From Maribacter_C sp047345145 (GTDB lineage: Bacteria; Bacteroidota; Bacteroidia; Flavobacteriales; Flavobacteriaceae): DNA of 64,000 nt. Location of the stretch: the NCBI RefSeq assembly GCF_047345145.1, contig NZ_JBLFER010000001.1, forward strand, positions 1,054,001 through 1,118,000. The letters run 5' to 3'. Of the stretch, positions 1 through 8,735 are shown one piece after another. The notes beneath the pieces were generated by a model. The model worked only from the letters and a program-made list of their open reading frames with translations, did not search any database and had not been told where the DNA came from. The position numbers were made by a program, and so were the translations under genes. Positions within the stretch are counted from its first letter, which is position 1. Each line of letters starts with the position of its first letter.

Positions 1-244
1 CTTCAGCTGTTATAAATCCATCCTCATCTAAATCTACTTTATCAAAATTGTCCTTGAGGGGACCTTTTAGTTCTTCCTTAGAAAGTTTACCGTCTTCATT
101 GGCATCCATCTGTTCAATCATTTCTTCGAAGGTGGGTGGCTTTCTTCTTTCCTGTCTATTTTGAGATTGTCCAAAAGAGCTATTGAAAAAAAGTAATGCG
201 AAGCCAAAAACCAATACTACTGTTTTAAATGTGTTGTTTTTCAT
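1..244 (-). CDS. Secreted EF-hand calcium-binding protein (C-terminus cut by window edge)
   Basis: Reading leftwards from the ATG at 244, 81 codons are visible before the window ends. The protein opens with a hydrophobic signal peptide (MKNNTFKTVVLVFGFALLFF, cleavage probably after SSFGQ) and a short basic linker. Two EF-hand loops follow: DANEDGKLSKEE around residues 50-61 and DLDEDGFITAE at about 71-81. Both have acidic residues at calcium positions 1, 3, 5 and the glycine at 6. Small exported EF-hand proteins of this kind are common in Flavobacteria and probably bind calcium in the periplasm or outside the cell. The true stop lies outside the window. The next gene on the same strand (468-974) is separated by a repeat, so shared transcription is uncertain. 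Confidence 0.8.
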   Translation of the reverse strand, partial: MKNNTFKTVVLVFGFALLFFNSSFGQSQNRQERRKPPTFEEMIEQMDANEDGKLSKEELKGPLKDNFDKVDLDEDGFITAE

Positions 245-350
245 ACTATGGAATTTTATGTATTTGACAGTTTAGATGTAATCGATTTTACAAACTTGTG
301 CCCTCCTATGTTAAAAAAAGCACAAAAAAACCCTAACATAAATAACCTCC

Positions 351-439
351 GGGCAAGCCCGCGAGACATTAAAAGGAAAATTAACTTTGATTTCGACGCA
401 AGCGTCAGAGCATTTTAAATCTCGATTATCGAGTAAAAT
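351..439. repeat. Intergenic element with three consecutive short hairpins
   Basis: Within the 223-bp gap between the EF-hand gene and the Spy-like gene three perfect short inverted repeats follow each other: GGGC-aa-GCCC (351-360), GACGC-aa-GCGTC (395-406) and CTCGAT-T-ATCGAG (421-433). The last is enclosed by ATTTTA/TAAAAT (from 412 to 439). The arrangement resembles dispersed REP-like elements of flavobacterial intergenic DNA. No second copy was found in this window, so the assignment as a dispersed family is inference. Confidence 0.45.
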
Positions 440-467
440 CAGGGTCTAATCCTATAGTAATGAAATT

Positions 468-974
468 TCAGTGTCTTGGTGGAGGTGGCCTACCTTCCTC
501 ACCTGGTCCTCTTCGTGGAGGTCCATTTCGACCTGGAGGCCCTTGACGATGTAAAGCATCTTTTATGATGGACTTCAGTAATTCCTTTTGATTATCATTA
601 CATAACGCACCTACGGCTTTGAAAAATCGAAAGGTTTCCAATTCCTTTATTTTCTCCTTAGCAGCAATCTGAGTAGCTATTGCATCAACTTCCGAATCGT
701 CAACCGTCTCATCCGATAATCTATCAAATAAGGAATCCTTTAATTCACGAATATCAGCTAGAAGTCCTTTTATATTTTCTCGATGCTCCATTTCTAAATC
801 TTCGAACTTTTGTGTTTGTGATTCATCAAATTCCAACTGTTTGGCAATAAAGTTACCTGGACCTGGACCTCTTGGTCCATTCTTATCTGTGGTACTAAAG
901 TGTTTGAACAAGAAGAAAGCGTTCATTAGCACAAGTAAACCCAATAAGATATATAAGAGTAAATTTTTCTTCAT
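468..974 (-). CDS. Spy/CpxP-like periplasmic protein of a sigma-factor operon
   Basis: 168 aa. An N-terminal membrane anchor (residues 4-25, LLLYILLGLLVLMNAFFLF) precedes a helical region with a QLEFDESQTQKFEDLEMEHR segment and long amphipathic helices (about 45-140). The tail (142-168) is rich in Pro, Gly and Arg. This matches the CpxP/Spy/heavy-metal-resistance family, small periplasmic proteins that sense or buffer misfolded protein or metal and signal to an anti-sigma or kinase. It is the last gene of a tight minus-strand set: sigma factor 1363-1950, membrane protein 980-1309, then this gene 5 bp later. A role as periplasmic sensor for the sigma factor is inferred from that order. There is no histidine- or cysteine-rich metal site, so metal binding is not supported. 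Confidence 0.65.
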   Translation of the reverse strand: MKKNLLLYILLGLLVLMNAFFLFKHFSTTDKNGPRGPGPGNFIAKQLEFDESQTQKFEDLEMEHRENIKGLLADIRELKDSLFDRLSDETVDDSEVDAIATQIAAKEKIKELETFRFFKAVGALCNDNQKELLKSIIKDALHRQGPPGRNGPPRRGPGEEGRPPPPRH

Positions 975-979
975 ATCGT

Positions 980-1309
980 CTAGTTTTGGTACAGGTATGA
1001 ATCGGTAGTTGTTTCCGACAATCCGTAGACTTCGGCAAAATTTTCCACATTCTCGCCATAGTCACTATCTGAGTTATACGATAACAAAGCGAATGCATTT
1101 AAAATTACAAAACACAAGAGAGCAGCAGCTTGATATCTTGGGGTAAACCAATTTAAATAACGCACTCCTTCTGCCTTTTCAACATCTTGCTGTGCCATTC
1201 TATTGAGCACTTTTTCTTTGAAGAAAGGTGGTGTTTTAGCGGTATCAATATTTGAAACACTATCTAGTGCGTCTTCTACTAACTGGTCGATATTTGGTCT
1301 ATTTTTCAT
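980..1309 (-). CDS. Single-pass membrane protein, probable anti-sigma factor
   Basis: 109 aa, not assigned to a named family from sequence alone. Residues 1-60 are charged and helical (NIDQLVEDALDSVSNIDTAK, FFKEKVLNRMAQQDVEKAEG). One transmembrane helix follows at about 70-88 (YQAAALLCFVILNAFALLSY), then a short acidic extracytoplasmic tail. A cytoplasmic N-terminus, one membrane span and a position directly after an ECF sigma gene is the usual layout of anti-sigma factors. No zinc-binding HxxxCxxC (ZAS) motif is present, so if it is an anti-sigma factor it is of a non-ZAS type. The sigma gene lies 53 bp upstream and the Spy-like gene 5 bp downstream. Confidence 0.6.
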   Translation of the reverse strand: MKNRPNIDQLVEDALDSVSNIDTAKTPPFFKEKVLNRMAQQDVEKAEGVRYLNWFTPRYQAAALLCFVILNAFALLSYNSDSDYGENVENFAEVYGLSETTTDSYLYQN

Positions 1310-1362
1310 GTGTCTAGGCCTTTGGTCTTCTCTTTAGATGCATAATTTTCAAAAAACTTGCG

Positions 1363-1950
1363 TCAGTATCCTTCTTTTTTATAATAGTCATATAGCAAGG
1401 TCTTCAAATTTTTTTTCGCTCGGAACAACAATGATTCAATGGATGAGATACTCTTCTCCGTTATCTCACTAACTTCTTGATAACTCAAATCATCAATCTT
1501 ATTTAAAGTATAAACTATTCTTTGGGATTCGGGCAATTTGTTTATTGCTGCGAATAGGATTTCACTTTTCTCCTTGTTCTCCAATTGTATACCGGGGTGA
1601 TTAAACTCTGTGAAATACGAACTCCGGTCTATTGGGGTATCGTTTCCTAACAGGGACTGCATAAATCCGAAGCGTTTTTTGGTGTTTTTCTTACGGATGA
1701 ATTCCAAACATTTATTCGTTGTGATTCTATATATCCAAGTGGATAGTTTTGAATCGCCCTTAAATTTTTCAATGGAATTAAAAACCTCGACAAAAACCTC
1801 CTGTGCAATATCCTCAGCATCTTCTTGGTTGGGCACAAAAGAAATGCAAGTACCAAAAACCTTTTGCTGGTATTCATCCAGTAGCTGACCATAGGCCTGA
1901 TTCGTTCCTTCTTGTAAAGCCGCAATGAACTTTTCTTCTTCCAATAGCAA
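1363..1950 (-). CDS. ECF-type RNA polymerase sigma factor (RpoE-like)
   Basis: 195 aa. Region 2 (residues about 22-90) has the characteristic core-binding and -10-recognition segments, including NQEDAEDIAQEVFVEVF and STWIYRITTNKCLEFIR. Region 4 (about 135-190) carries the helix-turn-helix with LPESQRIVYTLNKIDDLSYQ followed by SISSIESLLFRAKKNLK. Region 3 is absent, as expected for the extracytoplasmic-function group. It heads an operon with a membrane protein and a Spy/CpxP-like periplasmic protein, suggesting an envelope-stress regulon. The divergently oriented methyltransferase gene begins 69 bp away, so the two promoters must share that short gap. Confidence 0.93.
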   Translation of the reverse strand: MLLEEEKFIAALQEGTNQAYGQLLDEYQQKVFGTCISFVPNQEDAEDIAQEVFVEVFNSIEKFKGDSKLSTWIYRITTNKCLEFIRKKNTKKRFGFMQSLLGNDTPIDRSSYFTEFNHPGIQLENKEKSEILFAAINKLPESQRIVYTLNKIDDLSYQEVSEITEKSISSIESLLFRAKKNLKTLLYDYYKKEGY

Positions 1951-1993
1951 GATTTGAAGTCCAAATTACATAAATTAAACGATTTCAAAACCC

Positions 1994-2001
1994 TACCTTT
2001 G
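1994..2001 (+). promoter_or_regulatory. Candidate -7 promoter element TACCTTTG for the methyltransferase gene
   Basis: TACCTTTG fits the Bacteroidota -7 consensus TAnnTTTG and ends 18 bp before the ATG at 2020, implying a very short leader. No good -33 TTTG is seen at the usual distance, so this is a candidate only. Confidence 0.4.
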
Positions 2002-2019
2002 CAGCCTTAATTTTTCAGA

Positions 2020-3231
2020 ATGAAATTGCATAGAAACTTAGTATTTGCCGTGATAGACGGACTCGATTTAATCTTCAATGAAGGAGAATATGCCGATAAG
2101 GTGGTACAAAAAGTTTTGAAAATTGATAAACGCTGGGGCAAGCGCGACCGCGGATTTATCGCTGAAACCATTTATGAAATGGTACGATATAAAAGGCTCT
2201 ATACGGAAATTGCAGATGTAAAAGCACCGTATCGTAGAACGGATTTATTCCGTATGTGGGCCGTTTGGGCCGTTTTAAAAGGATACCAACTACCAGATTG
2301 GAAACAAATCGAACCCACCCCAGAACGTCGTATCAAAGGAAAGTTTGATGAGCTTTCAAAAATCAGAAAGTTTCGTGAATCCGTTCCGGATTGGATTGAT
2401 GAATTGGGCGAGAAAGCCCTAGGCGATAAACGATGGACCGAAGAATTAGCAGCCTTGAATAAAAAGGCAGAAGTCATTCTAAGAACAAACACCTTAAAAA
2501 CGACGAAAGAAAAATTGCGCAAGGCCTTGTTGGAAGAAGGAATCGATGTGGAACCTATAAAAGGCTACGCATCTGCATTAAGACTGCCAGAACGTGCTAA
2601 TGTCTTTCAAACGGAATCTTTTCAAAAAGGTTATTTCGAAGTCCAAGACGCTTCTTCTCAATTGGTAGCAGAAATGCTTGATATCAAACCTGGTCAGCGC
2701 GTGGTAGATACTTGTGCTGGAGCTGGAGGAAAATCGCTTCACCTAGCAGCCTTGATGGAAAATAAAGGTCAACTGATTGCCATGGATATCTATGGTAGCA
2801 AACTCAAAGAACTTAAACGTCGTGCCAGAAGAAATGGAGCCCATAATATTGAACCACGCGAAATTACCTCAACAAAGGTTTTCAAAAAACTCTACGGAAG
2901 CGCAGACCGCGTCCTCATCGATGCCCCATGTACAGGATTGGGCGTGCTAAGAAGAAACCCAGATTCCAAATGGAAAATGCAACCGGAGTTCTTAGAGAAA
3001 ATCATCAAAGTACAGCACGAAATTATTCGTTCTTATAGTAAGATTGTAAAATCAGGTGGCAAGATGGTTTATGCTACTTGTTCTATTCTTCCGCAAGAGA
3101 ATAACGACCAGGTAATTTCATTTTTAGCTTCTGAAGAAGGTAAAGATTTCACTTTGGTAAAAGAGAAGAAGATTTATGCTTCTAAAAGCGGGTATGATGG
3201 GTTTTATATGGCGTTGTTGGAGAGGGCTTAG
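2020..3231 (+). CDS. RsmB/NOP2-family rRNA (cytosine-C5) methyltransferase
   Basis: 403 aa. The N-terminal part (1-200) is an RNA-binding NusB/PUA-like region. The C-terminal Rossmann methyltransferase has the SAM loop TCAGAGGKSLHLAA (about 236-249), motif IV DAPCTGLGVLRRNPD (about 308) and motif VI YATCSILPQEN (about 350). The cysteines of motifs IV and VI are the pair used for m5C chemistry, one as nucleophile and one for enzyme release. The family methylates a cytosine of 16S rRNA. The exact target in Bacteroidota cannot be read from sequence. The gene is monocistronic, divergent from the sigma operon, and is followed by a long palindromic repeat. Confidence 0.92.
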   Translation: MKLHRNLVFAVIDGLDLIFNEGEYADKVVQKVLKIDKRWGKRDRGFIAETIYEMVRYKRLYTEIADVKAPYRRTDLFRMWAVWAVLKGYQLPDWKQIEPTPERRIKGKFDELSKIRKFRESVPDWIDELGEKALGDKRWTEELAALNKKAEVILRTNTLKTTKEKLRKALLEEGIDVEPIKGYASALRLPERANVFQTESFQKGYFEVQDASSQLVAEMLDIKPGQRVVDTCAGAGGKSLHLAALMENKGQLIAMDIYGSKLKELKRRARRNGAHNIEPREITSTKVFKKLYGSADRVLIDAPCTGLGVLRRNPDSKWKMQPEFLEKIIKVQHEIIRSYSKIVKSGGKMVYATCSILPQENNDQVISFLASEEGKDFTLVKEKKIYASKSGYDGFYMALLERA

Positions 3232-3257
3232 GAATTAAGGGGCAGCTCTTCGAACCA

Positions 3258-3348
3258 ACACCTCCCTTAATCCCTCCTTGTTAGGAGGGAAACTCAAACG
3301 CAAACATATACAGTTTCCCCTCTAATAAGAGGGGATTAAGGGGTGTGT
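3258..3348. repeat. REP-like long palindrome, copy A
   Basis: Left arm ACACCTCCCTTAATCCCTCC and onward is the near-perfect inverted complement of the right arm ending GGGGATTAAGGGGTGTGT, with AGGAGGG and CCCCTCT inner parts; arms are about 37 bp. A second copy lies at 9315-9411 with the same arms and a different 20-30 bp centre. A half-copy lies at 40648-40678. Here it sits between convergent genes and may also act as a transcription-ending hairpin. Confidence 0.8.
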
Positions 3349-3365
3349 GAACACCAAGTAAATTT

Positions 3366-4964
3366 CTATTCCTCCCCTTTCAAAGTAGGATACTCCACAC
3401 CTAACTGCTCCAAATACGAATCATACTTCGTTTCATCATAATAGAATTTTTCCAATTCAGTACGGAACTGCCCTTGTTTGTCGGTGTTCAAGTAAACAGG
3501 TGGTAAGTCATCCGCGGAAATCATGGGCTCGTATTTGTCTTCCTTGCTCTGTACATCATTAAAATAGGTCCAAGCGTCTTTTAGCAGTTGTGGTTTTAGT
3601 AGGAAATCCAGAATGGTCATGGCTTCTGCTTTTGCTCCTGCAGTGACACCTTTATGGGCAATCGGAGTAGCCATGGCGATGGCATTGCTCCAGTGATGTC
3701 CTTGGAGTCCTGGGATGTTAGAAGGATAACGCATCGTAACCGTCGGAATCTTCCAAGAAATATCTCCGATATCATCAGAACCACCACTAATAGGCTCAAC
3801 TTGTGGCAAGCCTAACTCCATTAGCTCCGTTGCCAAGCCTTCAATTTTATTTGAATTCACTTCGGTCTGAACCGCTTTTGCCAAAGCTTGATCTTCTGAT
3901 GACCATTGCGGCAGTCCCACTTTTTTGATGTTATCATACATTGTTTCCGCAATGACTTTGTTGAAATGTCTTGGCCATGCAGCTCCTAAAATACGTGAGG
4001 TCATTTTAGTTCCGGTCATCAAAGCGGCACCTTTTGCCATATCATTCGCCTCGGCATACATTTCCATAATACCTTTGTATTTGATATCTCTAAAGTAGAA
4101 CCAAATTGCTGCTTTTGAGGGAACGACATTAGGTTGGTCTCCCGCGTCTGTGAAGATGGAATGGGAACGTTTTAAGGGGTGTAAATGTTCTCTTTTATAG
4201 TTCCAACCAATATTCATAAGCTCAGCCGCATCGAGGGCACTTCTCCCCCTCCATGGTGCTCCTGCAGAATGCGCGGCTTCTCCCTCAAACATATACTCTA
4301 CGGATATCAATCCCGTACCTCTTGTTGGTCCGTAGGATACTCCTAGGTTACTGCTCACATGGGTAAAGATGCACATATCGATTTTATCGAAAAGTCCATC
4401 ACGTACATACCAAGCTTTAGAACCTAACAATTCCTCCGCAATTCCTGGCCATACCAAAAGTGTCCCTCCGATATTCTCACGTTCCATGATTTGCTTTACG
4501 GCCAACACCGCTGTGATATTCATGGGGATTCCGGAATTATGTCCTTCTCCATGCCCAGGTGCTCCTTCGACCATTGGTTTGTGGTATGCCACTCCTGGAT
4601 ATTGCGATGCCTTCGGAATACAATCCACATCACTACCAATAGCGATTACAGGACCTTCCCCATTACTCCATTTGGCAAACCATGCGGTGGGAATGCCAGA
4701 AATGGAATTCTCAATGGCGAATCCGTTTTCTTCTAAGATTCCCGTTAGGTATTTCGAAGATTCGAATTCTTGAAAACCGAGTTCCGCAAAACTGAAGATT
4801 TTATCCACCATCACCTGCGATTGCTTATGGTTCGCCTGAACGATAGCAGCCACTTCAGTCTTTAATTTTTCAATTTGTTTGTTAGATTTTTTCTTTTGGG
4901 CAAATACGCTTGCAGTGAAAAAGAGCATACAGCTCCCAAGCACTAAAATTTTGGACATTTTCAT
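3366..4964 (-). CDS. M20-family amidohydrolase, AbgB-like, exported
   Basis: 532 aa, beginning with a signal peptide (MKMSKILVLGSCMLFFTASVFAQ). The metallopeptidase M20D fold is indicated by AIGSDVDCIPKASQ, GAPGHGEGHNSG (metal-site His/His), the catalytic/metal Glu pair in WPGIAEELLGSKAW, THVSSNLGVSYG and the late SGGSDDIGDISW. Length and motifs match AbgB (p-aminobenzoyl-glutamate hydrolase subunit B) and related amidohydrolases that cleave N-acyl amino acids. The export signal suggests it works in the periplasm on peptide-like or acylated substrates; the substrate cannot be told. It converges on the methyltransferase gene across a palindromic repeat and is transcribed alone. Confidence 0.85.
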   Translation of the reverse strand: MKMSKILVLGSCMLFFTASVFAQKKKSNKQIEKLKTEVAAIVQANHKQSQVMVDKIFSFAELGFQEFESSKYLTGILEENGFAIENSISGIPTAWFAKWSNGEGPVIAIGSDVDCIPKASQYPGVAYHKPMVEGAPGHGEGHNSGIPMNITAVLAVKQIMERENIGGTLLVWPGIAEELLGSKAWYVRDGLFDKIDMCIFTHVSSNLGVSYGPTRGTGLISVEYMFEGEAAHSAGAPWRGRSALDAAELMNIGWNYKREHLHPLKRSHSIFTDAGDQPNVVPSKAAIWFYFRDIKYKGIMEMYAEANDMAKGAALMTGTKMTSRILGAAWPRHFNKVIAETMYDNIKKVGLPQWSSEDQALAKAVQTEVNSNKIEGLATELMELGLPQVEPISGGSDDIGDISWKIPTVTMRYPSNIPGLQGHHWSNAIAMATPIAHKGVTAGAKAEAMTILDFLLKPQLLKDAWTYFNDVQSKEDKYEPMISADDLPPVYLNTDKQGQFRTELEKFYYDETKYDSYLEQLGVEYPTLKGEE

Positions 4965-5064
4965 ACGGTTGGTTTTTAAAATTCCCTATCTCTTAAAAGT
5001 ATGAAAAGTATTGGAAAGTTGTTAACCTGAATTCCCTAACTTAGTGAGTAAAAATACCCCTTTT

Positions 5065-5877
5065 ATGAAGAAGCTTTTAGTTCGCATTGCCTCAACGCTA
5101 TTTCCCGCTGCAATTACTTCCTATGCCTACCAACAGTTAACCAATCCACAAGTTCGAAAATTACGCGAAAGTGAATTGGGTATTTTGGATAAAGCAGACA
5201 AAGAAAAGTTGCGATTCAAAAATTTTGACATCCAGCTGTACACTTGGCCGGGTGGTACTAAAAAGATTCTTCTTATCCACGGATGGGAAGGCCAAGCAGG
5301 TAATTTTACTGATTTGATTACACCCCTTCTAAATGCCGGATACACGGTATATTCTTTTGACGCTCCGTCGCATGGCTTTAGTAGTAAAGGAGAAACCAGT
5401 CTTTTCGAGTTTACGGAATTGGTCGGTCTCTTAATCCGTAAATATGAGCTTAACACTTTAATAAGCCATTCGTTCGGTGGCGTGGCAACAACCTACGCAC
5501 TTTTTGAAAACCAAGATTTACAAATTGAAAAGTACGTACTACTTACCACTCCCGATAAGTTTAGTGAACGTATTGATGACGTTGCCGATATGGTGGGGAT
5601 TACCGAAAAAGTAAAAAGTAGATTAATCAGTCGCCTAGAAAAAGAAACAGGAATGGACCTTAAAATACTGAATGTCAGTAAATTTGTGCAGTCAATTCAT
5701 GTGAAAAGCGCCTTGATAATTCACGATACTAACGACAAGGTCATTCCGATTGCGCGTTCAAAAAATGTCCATAAAAATTGGCCTGAAGCTAGGTTTAAAG
5801 AAATTGAAGGCACGGGACATTTTCGTATTTTAAGAACCAAATCAGTAATTGATGCTATTGTAGATTTTTTAAATTAA
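5065..5877 (+). CDS. Alpha/beta hydrolase
   Basis: About 270 aa from the ATG at 5065; a GTG at 5044 would add seven residues. Typical alpha/beta hydrolase features are the oxyanion segment ILLIHGWEGQAGNF, the nucleophile elbow SHSFGG (G/SxSxG, serine in LISHSFGGVATTY), a late acid in IIHDTNDKVIP and the catalytic His in EGTGHFRIL near the C-terminus. The triad Ser-Asp-His is complete. Residues near the N-terminus are weakly hydrophobic (FPAAITSYAYQQL), not a clear signal peptide. Substrate is unknown; esterase or lipase-like acyl hydrolase activity is the family expectation. It is divergent from the amidohydrolase gene. Confidence 0.85.
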   Translation: MKKLLVRIASTLFPAAITSYAYQQLTNPQVRKLRESELGILDKADKEKLRFKNFDIQLYTWPGGTKKILLIHGWEGQAGNFTDLITPLLNAGYTVYSFDAPSHGFSSKGETSLFEFTELVGLLIRKYELNTLISHSFGGVATTYALFENQDLQIEKYVLLTTPDKFSERIDDVADMVGITEKVKSRLISRLEKETGMDLKILNVSKFVQSIHVKSALIIHDTNDKVIPIARSKNVHKNWPEARFKEIEGTGHFRILRTKSVIDAIVDFLN

Positions 5878-5937
5878 CTAGGAGCTTCACTTTCGAATGT
5901 AGAAAAGCCTCCTTCATCACAATTCAATACTAAAAAT

Positions 5938-6993
5938 ATGAAAAAGCAAGTGCTGATTTTCGCTTCACTACTGATTACAGTTTCCATAGTCTCCTGCAAC
6001 GGGCAACAAAAAAAAGCTCCCGAAAAAGTCACCGCACCTATACCAAAAGAAGCAGAAGCTGACACTCTAGATTTCGACCCTTATTTCACAGAAAGCAAAT
6101 CCATCACTTCTGATTATGGTCCAAACAGTATTACTCGAAACATCCTTCAAGACAGAAACGGAAACATTTGGTTCGCCACATGGGAGGGAATTATTAAATA
6201 TGACGGCAAAACCTTTACCAATTTCACCAATAAAGAAAATCTCAGACGCTTTCATGTTTTTAGCCTTCTGGAAGATTCTAAAGGAAATATTTGGTTCGGC
6301 ACCATAGGCGCTGGCGTATACCGCTACGATGGAACATCATTTACCAATTTCACTACCAAAAACGGATTAGCTAATGACAGCATCGGCTGTTTTATGGAAG
6401 ATAAAAATGGCCTTCTATGGATTGGCACCATGAATGGCATAAGCACCTACGATGGCACGAATTTTAGCAATTTCACTATAGCAGGAGGTCAACTGAATAA
6501 CGATATTAATTCCATAATTGAGGACAAAACTGGAAAATTATGGATTGGGGCTAGAGGCGAGACTTCTGTTTATGATGGAAAAATAGTTGCAAAATTCACC
6601 AAACCAGATGGGCAAGCTTTTCAAAACGTAAGGTCAATCATAGAAGACAAAGAAGGAAACATTTGGTTAGGTGGTAATAACGGACTTTGGTCCTATGATG
6701 GTAGCGATTTCACCCATTACACCAAAAATTTTGTTGGGTACATCTACCAAGACAGCAAAGAGCAAATATGGACCAGTTCCGCTGAAGATGGCAATCCCCA
6801 AAATTGGGAACTCACCAAATATGATAAACTGGCGCAGGGAAACAAGGGAGCCACAGCACAACTAATGTTGAATGAACAAAATATGTTTTTTGGCATTGTC
6901 GAAGATAAAGATCGCGGCATTTGGCTTGGTACTTTAAATGGCGTGTACCGTTATGATGGTTTACTTTTTAATGCTTTTAAAGACAACAATTAA
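5938..6993 (+). CDS. Lipoprotein with two-component-regulator-type beta-propeller repeats
   Basis: 351 aa. A lipoprotein signal (MKKQVLIFASLLITVSIVSC, lipobox SIVSC) is followed by about seven propeller repeats, each with a DxxGNIWFGT-type strand: DRNGNIWFATWEG, DSKGNIWFGTIGAG, DKNGLLWIGTMNG, DKTGKLWIGARGE, DKEGNIWLGGNNG, DSKEQIWTSS and DKDRGIWLGTLNG. Between them are YDG..F.NFT strands. These are Reg_prop repeats, the ligand-sensing propeller of hybrid two-component systems of Bacteroidota, but here they stand alone without kinase or membrane-spanning part. It is probably an envelope-anchored binding protein. A small membrane protein follows 10 bp later and is likely co-transcribed. Confidence 0.8.
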   Translation: MKKQVLIFASLLITVSIVSCNGQQKKAPEKVTAPIPKEAEADTLDFDPYFTESKSITSDYGPNSITRNILQDRNGNIWFATWEGIIKYDGKTFTNFTNKENLRRFHVFSLLEDSKGNIWFGTIGAGVYRYDGTSFTNFTTKNGLANDSIGCFMEDKNGLLWIGTMNGISTYDGTNFSNFTIAGGQLNNDINSIIEDKTGKLWIGARGETSVYDGKIVAKFTKPDGQAFQNVRSIIEDKEGNIWLGGNNGLWSYDGSDFTHYTKNFVGYIYQDSKEQIWTSSAEDGNPQNWELTKYDKLAQGNKGATAQLMLNEQNMFFGIVEDKDRGIWLGTLNGVYRYDGLLFNAFKDNN

Positions 6994-7003
6994 TCTATTG
7001 TAA

Positions 7004-7390
7004 ATGAAACCTAGCATTGCAATCAAAATGGTACTGGGCATTATTATAGCCGTGATCCTATTTCATCTCTGTATTCTTCTAAAAGTCATTCCCTATGAAA
7101 TCACTTGGGGCGGACGCTTGACCAACGATACAGAAATGTATATTTTCGAGACCTTCTCTATAGGACTAAATTTGATTCTGGGGCTAGCAGTGCTCATTAA
7201 AGGAAAACTAATCAAACCATTTCTGTCAATAAAAGTGGTTAATGTTGTTCTATGGATATTCCTTGTACTTTTTGTCCTTAATACCGTCGGAAATTTATTT
7301 GCCAAAACGAACTTTGAAAAAGCATTTTCAATCCTTACGCTTGCTTTGTCGGTTTTTCTTTGGATGATTTTAAAAAAAAAGACCTCCTAG
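7004..7390 (+). CDS. Small integral membrane protein, four predicted helices
   Basis: 128 aa, family not recognised. Hydrophobic segments lie at about 6-28 (IAIKMVLGIIIAVILFHLCI), 45-63, 75-94 (VNVVLWIFLVLFVLNTVGNL) and 105-123 (ILTLALSVFLWMILKKK). It starts 10 bp after the propeller lipoprotein and probably shares its transcript. The extracytoplasmic loop around residues 30-45 contains PYEITWGGRLTND, a segment seen in several small flavobacterial membrane proteins of unknown role. Confidence 0.65.
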   Translation: MKPSIAIKMVLGIIIAVILFHLCILLKVIPYEITWGGRLTNDTEMYIFETFSIGLNLILGLAVLIKGKLIKPFLSIKVVNVVLWIFLVLFVLNTVGNLFAKTNFEKAFSILTLALSVFLWMILKKKTS

Positions 7391-7574
7391 AAATCAACTT
7401 ATAAACCTGCTGCTAGCTAGACTTTTTTTTAATTATATTGTCCATGGTGCAATCAATCAGAAATATTCATTACCCTACCTAATCTTTTAATGTTACTAGA
7501 ATCATAAAATATTAATCCCTGAGCCAAGTTATAGTACTATACACTATTTTGTTGCGGTAATTAAACTAGAAAGC

Positions 7575-8735
7575 ATGAAAGTCCCCTTTAAAACAAATTT
7601 CAATAGCCAATCAAACCATCTTAATTCAGCTACTTTCCTCTGCTTTTTAGTTGGGTCGTTTTTCATTTTAAATGCCTGTAGTAGCGATGATGAACCAAAA
7701 GTTGTTACGCCAGAACCCATAGTAGCAGACATTTCGGTGAGTGCAGCTACTAATAACATCACCTGGACCGAGGCCAACGAACTAACACAGAAAATAAATG
7801 ATGCCTTAACTTACAACTATAGTAGTGCCACCGAAATAAAAACTCAAAAGACATTAACTTTTGCCACGGATTCTACCTCTGTAACGGCTACCATTCAATT
7901 TAAAACAGCATTTCAAGACTATTATAACGACCCAAATGCTTCGAATAATTCCGTAACCATCACCTTGGAAAAACAGGTTGTTACAGGTAATGCAGTAATA
8001 CTGAGTGCTGATGGCCCCGGTGACACCTATGAATTGATTACCTCGGTATTGGCGCCGAATCAAAATCCGGTTGAAGTGCCTGACTGCAATCACATGGACT
8101 TTGGTCGACACATAGATGAAATATTCGATACTGATTTGGATGCCAATGTGTTTCGTTTTTTCATTCACACGGACCCCGACAACGACCGTTGCATCAATTT
8201 TGACCGTCAGCGGAACGAGATAAAAACCTACGACCAATCCCCAGATAATTTATTGGGCGTTGAAAGTGAAACGGTCATCTACAAATGGAAATTTAAACTC
8301 CAAGACGGCTTCCAATCTTCGCCAAATTTTACACACATTCATCAGTTAAAATCGGTTGGAGGGGATTTAGATGCCATGCCCATGTATACCTTGACCACGA
8401 GAAAAAGTAGTCCCGACCGTTTGGAGTTGCGCTATGCTGAAACCAATAGCCAAGTCACCCTAAAACAAACCGATTTGGCACCCCTTATTGGTAAATGGTT
8501 AGAAGTTACCGAAACAATAACCTACGGATTTTCAGGAACATACAGTATTTTAATCCAACAAATAAGTGATGCTGCTGTTTTGTTCGAATATGCGAATGAC
8601 AACATCATCAACTGGAGAGACGGTGGCACCTTCGTACGTCCAAAATGGGGCATCTACCGCAGCCTTATCAATGCACAAGACCTCAGAGATGAAGAGGTTT
8701 TATATGCCGATTTTAGCATCGAAGAAATAGACTAG
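7575..8735 (+). CDS. Secreted lipoprotein, polysaccharide-lyase-like (jelly-roll fold)
   Basis: 386 aa. The N-terminus has a lipoprotein signal ending LNACSSDDEP, followed by a linker/Ig-like region with TWTEANELTQKINDAL (about 55-150). The C-terminal 220 residues begin GDTYELITSVLAPNQNPVEV and include DNDRCINFDRQRNEIKTYDQ, YKWKFKL, FTHIHQLK and the closing FVRPKWGIYRSL. The PKWGIYRS strand and the H-x-HQ motif are typical of jelly-roll polysaccharide lyases and related concanavalin-like enzymes. This suggests cleavage of a uronic-acid-containing glycan at the cell surface. The precise lyase family is not established. The gene stands alone with no SusC/D pair nearby. Confidence 0.6.
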   Translation: MKVPFKTNFNSQSNHLNSATFLCFLVGSFFILNACSSDDEPKVVTPEPIVADISVSAATNNITWTEANELTQKINDALTYNYSSATEIKTQKTLTFATDSTSVTATIQFKTAFQDYYNDPNASNNSVTITLEKQVVTGNAVILSADGPGDTYELITSVLAPNQNPVEVPDCNHMDFGRHIDEIFDTDLDANVFRFFIHTDPDNDRCINFDRQRNEIKTYDQSPDNLLGVESETVIYKWKFKLQDGFQSSPNFTHIHQLKSVGGDLDAMPMYTLTTRKSSPDRLELRYAETNSQVTLKQTDLAPLIGKWLEVTETITYGFSGTYSILIQQISDAAVLFEYANDNIINWRDGGTFVRPKWGIYRSLINAQDLRDEEVLYADFSIEEID

